DNA from: DASTFY01 sp963829955
GTDB taxonomy: Bacteria > Actinomycetota > Acidimicrobiia > Acidimicrobiales > Ilumatobacteraceae
Length of the DNA stretch: 64,000 nt
Reading direction: 5' to 3'
NCBI GenBank assembly: GCA_963829955.1
Contig: CAWHKS010000004.1
Location: 124,001 to 188,000 of the forward strand
The translations under genes and the position numbers were made by a program. The notes beneath the pieces were generated by a model. The model saw only the letters and a list, made by a program, of their open reading frames with translations, was not told the DNA's origin and did not search any database. How positions within the stretch are numbered: the first letter of the stretch is position 1; each line of letters begins with the position of its first letter. Below are positions 9,340 to 18,716 of this stretch, one piece after another.

Positions 9340-9479
9340 CGGGCCAGGAGGCGGGCCGCGGGGCGCTGAGCGGTCCGCCGGGCACGCAACGTCACGACCA
9401 CCACACTGCGCGGGCTGAGCGCCGCGCGGCGCCCCAGGTCCGTGGACCCCATGACCACGGATGGTGGCAGGATGCTCGG

Positions 9480-10955
9480 ATGGCTCGGGAACCGGTCCTC
9501 GCGGTTCCCACGCGCTTCGGACAGCCTCTCGGACCGGCATCGCTCGACGCGTTGGCCATCGTCCTGGTGGGCGCACTGGCCGCCATCCTGGTCCTGGCGG
9601 GGGCAGGGGAACCCGGTTCGTCAACCGCCTTGGCCGTCGGCAGCACGCTCGGCGCGGCGGCGCTCGTGCTGCTCGCGCTGCGCAGCATGGAGCTGTTCGT
9701 CCTGGTAGTGCTGGTTCTGCGGCCGGCCGTGGACGGCTTGCACGAGTCGGACGGGTGGACCATCACGGACCCCTCCACCGTGCTGGCGGCCGTCTTCATC
9801 GGCGTGTCCGCCGTCTGGTGGATCCGGCGGCTGCTGCGGGGCGAGCGCCATCCCCGCTCGTGGGCCGGCTTGGCGCTGGCCGCCCTTCTGCTCGCCGCCT
9901 GCGTGGCCACGCTCGGTAGTGAGATGCCGGGACGGAGCGCGGTCGAGATGTCCCGTCTCGCCACTGCCGTTCTCATGTTCTTCGTGGTCGACCGGCTGTG
10001 CGAGCAGACCCAGCGGCCGGACCGGTTCGTCGCCGCGGTGCTCGGCGCGGCCGTCATCCCCGTCGCCGTCGCGCTCTTCGGTCCTCTGTTCGGCCTCGAT
10101 CGGTTCGAGGTGAAGGACGGCATCGAACGGGCCATCGCCACCTTCACCCAGTCGAACCCGTTGGGCCACTTCCTCGTCATCGTGGTGCTCGTCCTCGCCG
10201 CCTTCGTGCTCGTCCGGCCGGGCCAGCCCCGGCTTCTGGCGGCGGCGGCCATGGTCCCTGTCGCCCTGGCGCTCGTCCTCACCTACACCCGGCTGGCGTG
10301 GGTCTCCGTCGTCATCGGAGGCTTCGTCATGCTGTGGGTGGCCGGCCGTCGCTGGGTGCTCCCCGCGCTGGTCCTGCTGATCGTCGTCGCTGCGGTGGCG
10401 TCTCCGGATGTGGGCCGCCGCATCGACCAGCTCACCTCGCCCAACGCCGCTGTCAGTGGGTCGGAGTCCGGCTTCGGGTGGCGACTCGGCCAGTGGTCCG
10501 ACGTCGTCGACCTGGCCGACCGCAACCCGGTGACGGGCATCGGTCCGGACGTAGTCGCGGCGCGCCTGCCCAACGGGCAGCCGCCCCACAACGACGTCCT
10601 GCGGGCCCTGGTCGAGATGGGCATCCTGGGCCTCGCCGCGTACGCCGCTGTCCTGGTGGCGCTGGTCGGGATCGCCGTCGCCGCGTGGCGACGGGCCCGC
10701 GGGTCCCGATCGACCACCGTCGCGCTCGCCTTCGTCGGTGTCGTGTCGTCGTTCGTGGTCACGTCCGTCGCCGCGAACCTGCTCGGCCAGGTGGTGCTGC
10801 TCTGGTACGTCCTGGCGCTCGCCGCGGCGGCGGCGTGGGTCGCGCGTCATGGCGCGGTACCGGTGGCGACCCCGCCCGCCGAAGCCGAGCTCCGGCCGGC
10901 GAGCGAACCCCGGCCTGACTCGTCTCTTCCCGCAGCGCGGATGGTGGCCGGATGA
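9480..10955 (+). CDS. O-antigen ligase/polymerase-like membrane protein, module 2
   Basis: 491 residues from ATG 9480 (MAREPVLAVPTRF); the frame is open far upstream but has no similarity before this point. About 11 hydrophobic segments. The Wzy_C signature is complete: LTYTRLAWVSVVIGG, NPVTGIGPDVV and PHNDVLRALVEMGILGLAAY. It is the intact counterpart of the broken gene at 2882-4344 and shows where that frame changes. Its last codons overlap the next ATG (ATGA at 10952). The 140 nt before it holds no gene; a separate promoter for module 2 may lie there. Polymerase and ligase roles cannot be separated by sequence. Confidence 0.85.
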   Translation: MAREPVLAVPTRFGQPLGPASLDALAIVLVGALAAILVLAGAGEPGSSTALAVGSTLGAAALVLLALRSMELFVLVVLVLRPAVDGLHESDGWTITDPSTVLAAVFIGVSAVWWIRRLLRGERHPRSWAGLALAALLLAACVATLGSEMPGRSAVEMSRLATAVLMFFVVDRLCEQTQRPDRFVAAVLGAAVIPVAVALFGPLFGLDRFEVKDGIERAIATFTQSNPLGHFLVIVVLVLAAFVLVRPGQPRLLAAAAMVPVALALVLTYTRLAWVSVVIGGFVMLWVAGRRWVLPALVLLIVVAAVASPDVGRRIDQLTSPNAAVSGSESGFGWRLGQWSDVVDLADRNPVTGIGPDVVAARLPNGQPPHNDVLRALVEMGILGLAAYAAVLVALVGIAVAAWRRARGSRSTTVALAFVGVVSSFVVTSVAANLLGQVVLLWYVLALAAAAAWVARHGAVPVATPPAEAELRPASEPRPDSSLPAARMVAG

Positions 10956-11974
10956 GCGAGACAGGAACTACGGGCACGGCTGGACTGACGGTGACCGATG
11001 TGCTCCGGCGCGCCCTGCGCTTCTGGCCGATCGGCGTGGCGGTCGCGGTGGTCGCCGCCATCATCGGCCTGGCGCTGACGTGGGAGCCGCCGCGGCTCTA
11101 CGTCAGCCGAGCCACGGTCTATCCCCCGGCCGTCGTGACCAACGCGGCGGCCGGGCAGCGCTACGCCGCCGACCTGAACGCCACCGTGCAGTCGCGGACC
11201 GTCCGCTCGGATACGGCCGAGAGGGCCGGCGTCCCCGTGTCGGCCCTCGGTGACACGCTCGTGCGACGGCTCCGCCAGTCCTCGGTGATGCAGGCCGAGA
11301 TGACGACATCCGAGCGGCTGGCCGACGCCGGCCAGATCCTCAGCGATCTCGTCGCCCGCGCCGGCCAGTCGCTGGCGGCGCCGGACGTGGCGGCCGCCGA
11401 ATCCCAGCGGGCCCGGGTGGAGGCGGAGGTGGCAAAGGCGGTGGACACCGCAGTGGACGCGCAGGGCATGCGCGACGCCTTCGTGCGCGACCGCAACGGC
11501 GTGACGCCGGCCGACGAGCTGGCCATCCTGGGGCCGGAGCTCGCGCAGCTCCGGCTGTGCGCCTCGGGAGCCATCGTGCCCGAGGGGGCGGACCAGCCGA
11601 CGTGCCAGGCCCAGGTGCGTGCACTCGAGGCGCAGGCCGAGGAGCTGGCGCAAGCCGCTGACGTGCTGGCGGCGTTCGACCGCGATGTCGAGCGGGCGGA
11701 GGCGCTGGCGGCGTCCGCACAGCAGGAGCTCGACCAGATCGAAGCCGCCGTCGTGCGGGCGGGCTCGGGCCCCGCGGTCGAGGTCACCGAGGACGGCGAT
11801 GAGGTGTCCCAGGTGGGCGACGTGGCCCGGCGTTGGCTCGCCGTCGTCCTCGGCTCGCTGCTGCTCGGCGCCATCGTGATGGTGGCGTTGGCCCTGCTCA
11901 GCGAGCCTGCGTGGGCGAAGCAGCGCGAGGGGCAGGAGGCGGACGGGGAGCGCTCCGAGCGGATGCAGACGTGA
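10952..11974 (+). CDS. Wzz/chain-length determinant-like membrane protein, module 2
   Basis: 340 residues with a membrane segment at about 27-45 (PIGVAVAVVAAIIGLAL), a soluble alpha-helical domain rich in Ala/Glu/Gln heptads, and a second membrane segment at about 292-313. Only a short charged cytoplasmic tail follows, with no kinase domain, so it is the plain form of the protein at 4366. It is coupled to ligase 2 by a 4-nt overlap and followed by the flippase after 28 nt. Two cysteines in the soluble domain (LRLCASG and PTCQAQV) may form a disulfide. The family call rests on topology and context rather than a strict signature. Confidence 0.72.
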   Translation: MSETGTTGTAGLTVTDVLRRALRFWPIGVAVAVVAAIIGLALTWEPPRLYVSRATVYPPAVVTNAAAGQRYAADLNATVQSRTVRSDTAERAGVPVSALGDTLVRRLRQSSVMQAEMTTSERLADAGQILSDLVARAGQSLAAPDVAAAESQRARVEAEVAKAVDTAVDAQGMRDAFVRDRNGVTPADELAILGPELAQLRLCASGAIVPEGADQPTCQAQVRALEAQAEELAQAADVLAAFDRDVERAEALAASAQQELDQIEAAVVRAGSGPAVEVTEDGDEVSQVGDVARRWLAVVLGSLLLGAIVMVALALLSEPAWAKQREGQEADGERSERMQT

Positions 11975-12002
11975 TGGCCGGAGCTGCGAGGATCGGCCCT
12001 TC

Positions 12003-13538
12003 GTGACGAGGCTGAGCGAACCCCCCGGGCGCAAAGCACCTGTCAGCGGCAGCGCCGAGGTCGTCCACGTCGCGCGCGGCGGCAGCCTGAACCTCGTCGG
12101 CTCGCTGATCAACACCGTCAGCGTGCTGGGCCTGTTCTGGGTCCTGAACAAGAACCTCGGGCAGACCCTGACCGGCATCTACATCCAGGCCTTCGCGCTT
12201 CGCCGCATCCTGCAGACGATCGCCCTCGGCGGCATGCGCTCCGCGATGACTCGCTTCGTCGCCATCAACCTCGCCGACGACGACGACGCCGCGCTGCGGG
12301 GGACCATCGCCGTGGGGATCGCGGTCTCGGTCGGTCTCGCCGCCATCCTCGGCGTCGTTCTGTTCCTCGCCGCGCCCTGGCTGGCCAACAGCGTCTACGG
12401 CGATCCCGAGTTGGTCAACGGCCTCCGCTGGGTGGCCGTCGGTCTGCCCTCGGCTTCGTTCACGATCGTCGTGCTCTCGGCCACGATGGGCTGGCGCACG
12501 ATGCGCCCCAACGCCATCGTCGGCTCGATGGCCGAGCCCCTCATCCGGGTCGCGCTCACGGCGGGGGCGCTGGCTCTGGGCGCCGGGATCACCGGCTCGC
12601 TGATCATGCTGCAGGTGGCCAGCGTCATCGCGTCGGTGATGGCGTGGATGTGGTTGCGCCGGCTCATGCAGGGTCACCAGAAGGTCAAGCCCGTCCGCCA
12701 GACGGGGGTGCTGGTGCGCTTCGGGGCCGCCACGTGGGCGTCGTCCGTCGCGCTGGAAGGCATCCGGTGGGCCGATGTGCAGGTCCTCGCCGTGCTCACC
12801 ACCGCCGATGTCGTGGCCGAGTACCAGGTGGCCACCCGTACCGTGCTGTTCTGCGCGCTGGCGGTCAACGCGCTCACCGGCGCGCTCGCGCCTCGCGCCG
12901 CGGATCTGTTGCGACGGCAGGAGTACTCGGTCGTGCGTAGGCTCTACGTCACGACGTCGGCCATCCTCATGCGTCTGACCTTGCCGCTCCTGGTCGTCGT
13001 GCTGGTGCAGGCCGACTGGCTGCTCGCGGTGTTCGGCGAGGAGTACCGCGAGGCGGCCTGGATCAGTCGCGTGCTGGTGCTGGGCGTGCTCTTCGACACC
13101 GCGGTCGGGGCCGCGGGGCCCATCCTCAACATGGCCGGCCTGCAGCTCTACAACCTGTTCGACAACGTTGGCGGCCTGATCCTCAACGTGGCGCTCAATG
13201 TCGTGCTCGTGCCCACCTTCGGCGGGGTGGGGGCGGCCGTGGCCTGGACCACGACCTTCCTCGCCCTCGGCACGGCCAGGATCCTGCAGGTGAAGGGCAA
13301 GGTGCTCGGCGTCCTGCCGTTCTCGTCACCCATGGTCAACATGGTGCTCGCCGGCGTGGTGAGCGGTGTCGTGGGCTTCTCGTTGCGCGTGGCCGTGGGA
13401 GAGGTCTGGGCCGTCATACCCGTCGCCGCGGTGATGATCCTCGTCTACTTCGGCGTGTCGATCCTGCTCGGGATCGACGACGACGAGCGGCGGGTCGCCC
13501 GCTCGTTCCTCCGGCCGGGGAGCGCGCTCGCCAGCTGA
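12003..13538 (+). CDS. Wzx-type polysaccharide flippase, module 2
   Basis: 511 residues from GTG 12003. It opens with VHVARGGSLNLVGSLINT, the same signature as the flippase at 6079, and carries 12-14 hydrophobic segments ending at ISILLGIDDDERR. Motifs shared with the paralogue include GWRTMRPNAIVGSM, APRAADLLRR and GGVGAAVAWT. It is expected to flip undecaprenyl-diphosphate-linked repeat units to the outer membrane face, where ligase 2 and the chain-length protein act. It ends where the extra ParB-like region of the first flippase begins, so that region is a true addition. No frameshift is seen. Confidence 0.85.
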   Translation: MTRLSEPPGRKAPVSGSAEVVHVARGGSLNLVGSLINTVSVLGLFWVLNKNLGQTLTGIYIQAFALRRILQTIALGGMRSAMTRFVAINLADDDDAALRGTIAVGIAVSVGLAAILGVVLFLAAPWLANSVYGDPELVNGLRWVAVGLPSASFTIVVLSATMGWRTMRPNAIVGSMAEPLIRVALTAGALALGAGITGSLIMLQVASVIASVMAWMWLRRLMQGHQKVKPVRQTGVLVRFGAATWASSVALEGIRWADVQVLAVLTTADVVAEYQVATRTVLFCALAVNALTGALAPRAADLLRRQEYSVVRRLYVTTSAILMRLTLPLLVVVLVQADWLLAVFGEEYREAAWISRVLVLGVLFDTAVGAAGPILNMAGLQLYNLFDNVGGLILNVALNVVLVPTFGGVGAAVAWTTTFLALGTARILQVKGKVLGVLPFSSPMVNMVLAGVVSGVVGFSLRVAVGEVWAVIPVAAVMILVYFGVSILLGIDDDERRVARSFLRPGSALAS

Positions 13539-13607
13539 CACACGCCGAGGCGGCGCCGGGGCGGCCCGGCCGGGCCGGGGTCGGGAGGAGTCGGCAAGGA
13601 TGTCCGG

Positions 13608-15254
13608 GTGACCACCCCGGAGCTGCTGGTCGCCGGCCAGACCGCGCTGGCCGAGGGGCGCTGGACCGAGGCCCGCCAGCTGTTCGAGGCCAGCCTGGCC
13701 GAGACGGAGTCCGGCGACGCTTGCTTCGGGCTGGCGGCCGCGCTGTGGTGGTTGGGCGAGAGCCAGCCGAGCGTCGATCGCGCGACGCAGGCGTACGCGC
13801 TCTTCCGTCGGTCCGGCGCGCTCGAGCCGGCCGTGCAATGCGCGGCGTGGCTGGCCATCACGTACAAGGCCAACTTCGCCAACGCCGCGGCGGCCAACGG
13901 GTGGCTGGGCCGGGCCGACCGTCTGCTGGAGGCGATCGAGCCCGGCCCGCTCCACGCGTGGGTGTGGATCGCGCGCGCCTACCGCATGCCCGACCTCGAC
14001 CGCGCCCAGGCGCTGACCGAGCAGGCCCTCGAGCTCGCCCGCCAGACCGGTGACATCGACATGGAGCTTGACGCCCTGTCCCAGCTCGGTCTGATCCGGG
14101 TCGGGCGGGGCGACGTCGACGAGGGCTTCGCGATGCTGGACGAGGCGATGGTCGCCGCGCTGGCGGGTGAGCGCTCGAACCTGGACACCGTGGTCTACGC
14201 CTGCTGCGACATGCTCAACGCCTGCGAGCTGGCCAGCGACGTGGACCGGGCCGCGCAGTGGTGCGACGTGGCCGACCGCTTCACCGAGACGTACGGCTCG
14301 CCGTTCCTCTACGCCGAGTGCCGCATCTTCTACGGCAGCGTGCTGGCAGCCAAGGGGCGGTGGGCCGATGCCGAGCGGGAGCTGGCGACCGGCCTGAGGA
14401 TCACGGAGGGGACCTGCCCCGGTCTGCACGCCCGCGCCCTCAGCCGCCTGGCCGCGCTGCGGGTGCGCCAGGGACGGCTCGAGGAGGCCGAAACCCTGGA
14501 TGCCGGCCTCGGTGCAGGCATGGCGGCGGAGGCCGACGCGGCCCTGACGCGGGCCGCGCTGCTTCTGGCGCGAGGCGACGGCGCGGGGGCGAGCCGTCAC
14601 CTGCAGCGCCGCCTGCACCACCTGGAAGCCCACCGCTCCCACCGCGCCGCGGCGCTGGAGCTGCTGGTCGACGCGCAACTCGCCACAGGAGACCTAGCCG
14701 GTGCGCGAGCCGCGCTCGGACGCCTCGAAGAGGTCGTGGAGTCCTGCGACAGCGAGCGGCTGGCGGCGTTGCTGGGCGCGACGCGGGGTCGGGTGCTGCT
14801 GGCCGGCGACGACGCGGAGGCGGCGGTCGTCGAGCTGGAAGCCGCCCTCGCGAATTTGGCCGGTACGGGGTTCCCGTTCGAGGCGGCTCGCGCGCAGTAC
14901 CACCTGGCTCGGGCGCTGTCGGGCCGGCAGCCCGACGTCGCCGTCGAGCACGCCCGAGACGCGTTGGCCACGTTCGACGCGCTCGGCGCGGCCATGGAAG
15001 CGGACCGGGCGGCCGCGCTCCTCCGGTCGTTCGGCGTGCCCGGCCGGGCCGGGCCCAGGGGCGTCGGGACGCTGACGGAACGGGAGCAGGAGGTGCTCCG
15101 GCTGCTGGGTGCAGGGCTCTCCAACCCCGAGATCGCGACGCGGCTCTTCGTCAGCCGCAAGACCGCGTCGCATCACGTCAGCCGCATCCTGACCAAGCTC
15201 GACCTGCGCAACCGGGCGGAAGCGGCGGCATACGCGGCCCGGGTCCTGCCCTAG
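13608..15254 (+). CDS. TPR-containing LuxR-family transcriptional regulator
   Basis: 548 residues from GTG 13608; AAGGA at 13595-13599 gives a suitable spacing. Residues 1 to about 470 are repeated helical pairs of the TPR type, and the last 60 hold a complete LuxR helix-turn-helix: LTEREQEVLRLLGAGLSN, then EIATRLFVSRKTASHHV. It resembles the C-terminal half of the large ATP-binding LuxR (MalT/LAL) regulators but has no P-loop, so any ligand signal would come through the TPR part. It follows the polysaccharide modules by 69 nt on the same strand and may regulate them; this is inference. Confidence 0.8.
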   Translation: MTTPELLVAGQTALAEGRWTEARQLFEASLAETESGDACFGLAAALWWLGESQPSVDRATQAYALFRRSGALEPAVQCAAWLAITYKANFANAAAANGWLGRADRLLEAIEPGPLHAWVWIARAYRMPDLDRAQALTEQALELARQTGDIDMELDALSQLGLIRVGRGDVDEGFAMLDEAMVAALAGERSNLDTVVYACCDMLNACELASDVDRAAQWCDVADRFTETYGSPFLYAECRIFYGSVLAAKGRWADAERELATGLRITEGTCPGLHARALSRLAALRVRQGRLEEAETLDAGLGAGMAAEADAALTRAALLLARGDGAGASRHLQRRLHHLEAHRSHRAAALELLVDAQLATGDLAGARAALGRLEEVVESCDSERLAALLGATRGRVLLAGDDAEAAVVELEAALANLAGTGFPFEAARAQYHLARALSGRQPDVAVEHARDALATFDALGAAMEADRAAALLRSFGVPGRAGPRGVGTLTEREQEVLRLLGAGLSNPEIATRLFVSRKTASHHVSRILTKLDLRNRAEAAAYAARVLP

Positions 15255-15330
15255 CGACCGGACGCCGCGCCGCGGCCGCCCCACGGGCAGGATGGGTCAG
15301 TTGCCCGATGCTCGCCGGCCCGGCGACGGG

Positions 15331-15336
15331 GATGAT
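15331..15336 (+). promoter_or_regulatory. Putative -10 hexamer GATGAT before the methyltransferase
   Basis: GATGAT sits 6 nt before ATG 15343. The same hexamer stands 7 nt before the purB start (39767-39772), which makes a shared leaderless-type promoter plausible. It departs from TAnnnT at its first base. Confidence 0.3.
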
Positions 15337-15342
15337 CGGGTC

Positions 15343-16152
15343 ATGACCGCCACCGAACCATCCGAGTCGTTCCAGGTCCCCATCGAGGCCGCCGAGCTCT
15401 ACGAGACGGCCTTCGTCCCCGGCTTCTTCGCGCAGTGGGCACCGTTGCTGTGCGACGCCGCGGAGGTCCGGCCTGGCCAGCAGGTGCTTGACGTCGCCTG
15501 TGGCACCGGCATCGTGGCGCGCACGGTGGCGGGGCGCGTCGCTCCCGCGGGCCGGGTGGTCGGGGTGGACCTGAACGAGGCCATGCTGACCGTGGCCCGA
15601 CGGGTGGCGCCGGACCTGGAGTGGCGCGAGGGGGACGTGGCCGCGCTGCCGTTCCCGGACGCCGCCTTCGACCGGGTGCTCTGCCAGATGGCGCTGATGT
15701 TCTTCCCGGACCGGGTCGGCGCCCTCCGCGAGATGGGTCGTGTCGCCAAGCCCGGCGGCGCCGTCGGGGTCCTGGTCCCGAGCGGACTTGATCAACAGCC
15801 CGCCTTCCGGCCCACGCTGGAGATGATGGCGAGCCACGCCGGACCAGAGGCCCGCTCGCTCCTCAGCACGTACTTCGTGTGCGGCGACACGGACGAGCTG
15901 CTCGGCACGGTGCGCAGCGCCGGCCTCGTCGAGCCGGTGGTCACGACCCACGAGGGCGTCTACGGCGCTCCCTCGGTGGCCGACGCGGTGAGAACCGAGA
16001 TCGACAGCACGCCGCTGCGCGAGCGCATCAGTTCCGAGGTCTACGACCGCATCCTGCGCGACGCCGTCGACATCCTGGCCCCGTATACGCAGGCCGACGG
16101 ATCGCTCAGAGCGCCGTTCAGCGTCGACGTCGTCGTGGCCCGGCGGTCCTGA
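15343..16152 (+). CDS. SAM-dependent class I methyltransferase
   Basis: 269 residues from ATG 15343. VLDVACGTGIVAR is motif I (SAM binding), VVGVDLNEAML motif II with the acidic ribose-binding Asp, EGDVAALPFPDAAFDRV motif III and the RVAKPGGAVGVL post-motif region. The overall form is UbiE/menaquinone-like, but small-molecule methyltransferases share it, so the substrate is unknown. A regulator lies 88 nt upstream and a sugar transferase converges 15 nt downstream, which does not help define the role. Confidence 0.75.
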   Translation: MTATEPSESFQVPIEAAELYETAFVPGFFAQWAPLLCDAAEVRPGQQVLDVACGTGIVARTVAGRVAPAGRVVGVDLNEAMLTVARRVAPDLEWREGDVAALPFPDAAFDRVLCQMALMFFPDRVGALREMGRVAKPGGAVGVLVPSGLDQQPAFRPTLEMMASHAGPEARSLLSTYFVCGDTDELLGTVRSAGLVEPVVTTHEGVYGAPSVADAVRTEIDSTPLRERISSEVYDRILRDAVDILAPYTQADGSLRAPFSVDVVVARRS

Positions 16153-16167
16153 GCGCGACGCGCGCTA

Positions 16168-17754
16168 TCAGCTCATGGGGACGGAAGCGCCCTCGGCGTT
16201 GTTGTGCTCGCGTCCGAACACCGACGACACCAGGCGGGCGATGACGTGCTCGACGGTGGCCAGCAGGATGATCAGGTCCAGCGAGACCGACCAGTTCTCG
16301 ACGTAGTAGAGGTCGAGGCGGCGGTAGGCGTCGAAGGAGGGGTTGTCCCGGGCCTCGACCTGCCAGAGGCCGGTGAGGCCGGGCTTCACCTTCAGGCGGT
16401 CCCGCAGCTCGGGATCGAACTGGGCCACCTCGGAGGGGAGCGCGGGCCGGGGCCCGACCAGGCTCATCTGGCCCCGCACGACGTTGATGAGCTGGGGCAG
16501 CTCGTCCAGGCTGGAGTCCCGCAAGATCTTGCCGATCCGGGTGATCCGGGGATCGCGGGTCATCTTGAAGAGGGGGCCCCGCCGCTCGTTGTCGGCCTCC
16601 AGCTCCTTCAGCCGGGCCTCGGCGTCGACGACCATCGTGCGGAACTTGTAGACGGTGAAGGGCTTGCCGTGACGCCCGATCCGCACCTGCTTGAAGAACA
16701 GGGGGCCGCGGTCCTCGATCTTGATGAGGATCCAGGTCAGCAGGATGATGGGCGAGGCGAGGATGAGCCCGAGAACGCCGAGGGTGAGATCGATCACCCG
16801 CTTGAGGGCAATCTGCCGGCGGGCCAGGACGGGGGCCTCGAGGTAGAAGAGCGGTTCGTAGGCGATGGGGTTGGCACGCAGGCGGCGGAAGTCGATGCCG
16901 CGCAGGCCGCTGGAGAGCTGGATGTGGACGTTGCGCTCCTGGAGCCCGCGCACGACGCCCGTGAGCTGCGGGGCGGGGATGGCGCCCGCCACGACGATCA
17001 CGCCTCGGGTCTCGTGGCGCTCGAGCACGTCGAAGGTCTCCTGCACCGGTCCGAGCCACTGCGCGGCCATGCCGTTGGCCAGGGCCTCGGTGCGCTCGCC
17101 GATGACCCCTTCGACGCGGAAGCCGGTCTCCGGGTGGGTGGCGATGAGCTCCATGATGTCGGCCGCCTCCGCGCTGGCGCCGACGATGACGACGCGGCGG
17201 CAGTAGCGGCCGTTGCGGCGCGCCTGGGCCAGGTAGGCCCGGAAGACGCTGCGGCCGGTGATGAGGAAGACCAGGCTCAGCGCCGCGCCCACGAGGGCTT
17301 CGGTGAGGCGGGCGGGCACGTGGAAGATGCGGGTGAGGAGGATCTCGCCGACCGCGGCCAGCCCCGCGGCCCTGGTCAGGCGGGAGAGCTCGACCGAGCG
17401 GATCGCCGATACCCGAGCCAGGTACAGCTCCTGCACGCTGAGGAGCCACAGGCCGATGGCGGTGGTCCCGAGGACGACGAGCATGCCCTGGACCGTGTCC
17501 CGGTTGGCCCGGCCGAGGACGAACAGCGAGAGCGTCCAGGCGGCGACGAAGGCCAGGGCGTCGATGCCGACGAGGACCTCGCGCAGGTGGCTCTTGCGCC
17601 CGGTCGGGGCGACCAGGGTGACCTCGTCCTGGGCGTCGATGGTGGACTCGTGGGCGGCGATCCCGTTCACGGGGCCCAGCTCAGGCGTGGACACGGGGAA
17701 GTCGCCCGCTTCATCCGCCCCCTGGGGAGGATCGGTGCGCTCCACTTGGCTCAC
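16168..17754 (-). CDS. Polyprenyl glycosylphosphotransferase (WbaP/exopolysaccharide initiating sugar transferase)
   Basis: 528 residues from GTG 17754 (GGGAGG just upstream). An N-terminal part with four to five membrane segments and a CoA-binding-like Rossmann region (VVIVGASAEAADIMELI) is followed by the catalytic domain. That domain has a membrane re-entrant helix (LTLGVLGLILASPIILL), then KFRTMVVDAE, DELPQLINVVRGQMSLVGPRP and KPGLTGLWQV, the full signature. It transfers a sugar-1-phosphate to undecaprenyl phosphate, the first step of polysaccharide repeat-unit synthesis. Its presence ties the two export modules to a lipid-linked pathway. The later glycosyltransferases are not in this window. 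Confidence 0.92.
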   Translation of the reverse strand: MSQVERTDPPQGADEAGDFPVSTPELGPVNGIAAHESTIDAQDEVTLVAPTGRKSHLREVLVGIDALAFVAAWTLSLFVLGRANRDTVQGMLVVLGTTAIGLWLLSVQELYLARVSAIRSVELSRLTRAAGLAAVGEILLTRIFHVPARLTEALVGAALSLVFLITGRSVFRAYLAQARRNGRYCRRVVIVGASAEAADIMELIATHPETGFRVEGVIGERTEALANGMAAQWLGPVQETFDVLERHETRGVIVVAGAIPAPQLTGVVRGLQERNVHIQLSSGLRGIDFRRLRANPIAYEPLFYLEAPVLARRQIALKRVIDLTLGVLGLILASPIILLTWILIKIEDRGPLFFKQVRIGRHGKPFTVYKFRTMVVDAEARLKELEADNERRGPLFKMTRDPRITRIGKILRDSSLDELPQLINVVRGQMSLVGPRPALPSEVAQFDPELRDRLKVKPGLTGLWQVEARDNPSFDAYRRLDLYYVENWSVSLDLIILLATVEHVIARLVSSVFGREHNNAEGASVPMS

Positions 17755-17928
17755 GCTGGTCCTCCCTGCTGTTCTCAGGTCCGGCCCGGCCCAACAGGGG
17801 GCTCAGGTCGACGCGCCGGCTCGTGACTGCGTTCGCGACGTTACCGAGCGCCTCGCCGGCAGGGCAGGGAGAGGGGCCACGGACGGTGGGCAGCACGGCA
17901 TTTTGGCCCGGGTGGGGACTCGCCGTGG

Positions 17929-18672
17929 TCACGTGCCCGCTTGCTGCGCGACCGCCGCTGCGGCCGCAGCCACCGCGTCCGCATCGCCCAGGTAGCGGGC
18001 CTCGACGACCTCGAGATCGTCGTCGAGGTCGTACTGCCGGGGAACCCCGGTCGGAATGTTCAGCTCGGCGATGTCGGCGTCGGAGATGCCCTCCAGATGC
18101 TTCGCCAGCGCCCGCAGGGAGTTCCCGTGGGCGACGACCAGGGGGACGAGCCCGGCCCGGAGCTGCGGCACCACCGCGTCGTACCAATAGGGCAGCACCC
18201 GGGCTACCACGTCCTTCAGGCACTCGGACGCCGGGAGCACGTCCGGGGCCAGGCGGCGGTACCGGCGGTCCTGTCCCGGGTGCTCGGGATCGTCGGGGGC
18301 GACCGGCGGCGGGGGGACGTCGTAGGAGCGGCGCCAGAGCTTGGTCTGCTCGGCCCCGTGGCGCTCGGTGGTCTCCTTCTTGTCCAGGCCCTGCAGCGCG
18401 CCGTAGTGGCGCTCGTTGAGTCGCCACGAGCGCTCGACGGGCAACCACGGCTGCCCCAGGCGGTCGAGCGCGAGCGTGGCTGTGTGGACGGCGCGGGTGA
18501 GGAGGGAGGTGTGGACGACGTCGAACCAGAGCCCCGCGTCGCGCAGGGTGTCGCCGGCCGCCGCCGCCTCCCGCTCGCCGGTCTCGCTGAGGGGCACATC
18601 GTGCCAACCCGTGAACAGGTTGAGCCGGTTCCAGGTGCTCTCGCCGTGGCGCAGGACGACGAACGTGGGCAT
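17929..18672 (-). CDS. gpmA: 2,3-bisphosphoglycerate-dependent phosphoglycerate mutase
   Basis: 247 residues from ATG 18672. VLRHGESTWN near the N-terminus carries the phospho-accepting His9 and Arg8. NLFTGWHDVPLSETG, RRSYDVPPPP and AHGNSLRALAKHLEG (second catalytic His) complete the dPGM signature. It interconverts 3- and 2-phosphoglycerate in glycolysis. The protein ends with an Ala-rich tail of low complexity. It is divergent from the peptidase with only 51 nt between start codons, so both promoters must lie in that gap. Confidence 0.95.
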   Translation of the reverse strand: MPTFVVLRHGESTWNRLNLFTGWHDVPLSETGEREAAAAGDTLRDAGLWFDVVHTSLLTRAVHTATLALDRLGQPWLPVERSWRLNERHYGALQGLDKKETTERHGAEQTKLWRRSYDVPPPPVAPDDPEHPGQDRRYRRLAPDVLPASECLKDVVARVLPYWYDAVVPQLRAGLVPLVVAHGNSLRALAKHLEGISDADIAELNIPTGVPRQYDLDDDLEVVEARYLGDADAVAAAAAAVAQQAGT

Positions 18673-18680
18673 GACGACCG

Positions 18681-18686
18681 ATGGTA
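18681..18686 (-). promoter_or_regulatory. Putative -10 hexamer TACCAT for gpmA
   Basis: Read on the minus strand, TACCAT ends 8 nt before ATG 18672. A conventional leader would have no room, so the transcript likely begins at or beside the start codon. Confidence 0.5.
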
Positions 18687-18710
18687 GGGCGTGCCTCCCA
18701 GGGCGCCGCC

Positions 18711-18716
18711 TACGGT
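18711..18716 (+). promoter_or_regulatory. Putative -10 hexamer TACGGT for the M14 peptidase
   Basis: TACGGT followed by 7 nt and ATG 18724. With the opposing TACCAT at 18681-18686, this forms a compact divergent promoter pair only 24 nt apart, so the two genes may compete for RNA polymerase. Confidence 0.55.
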
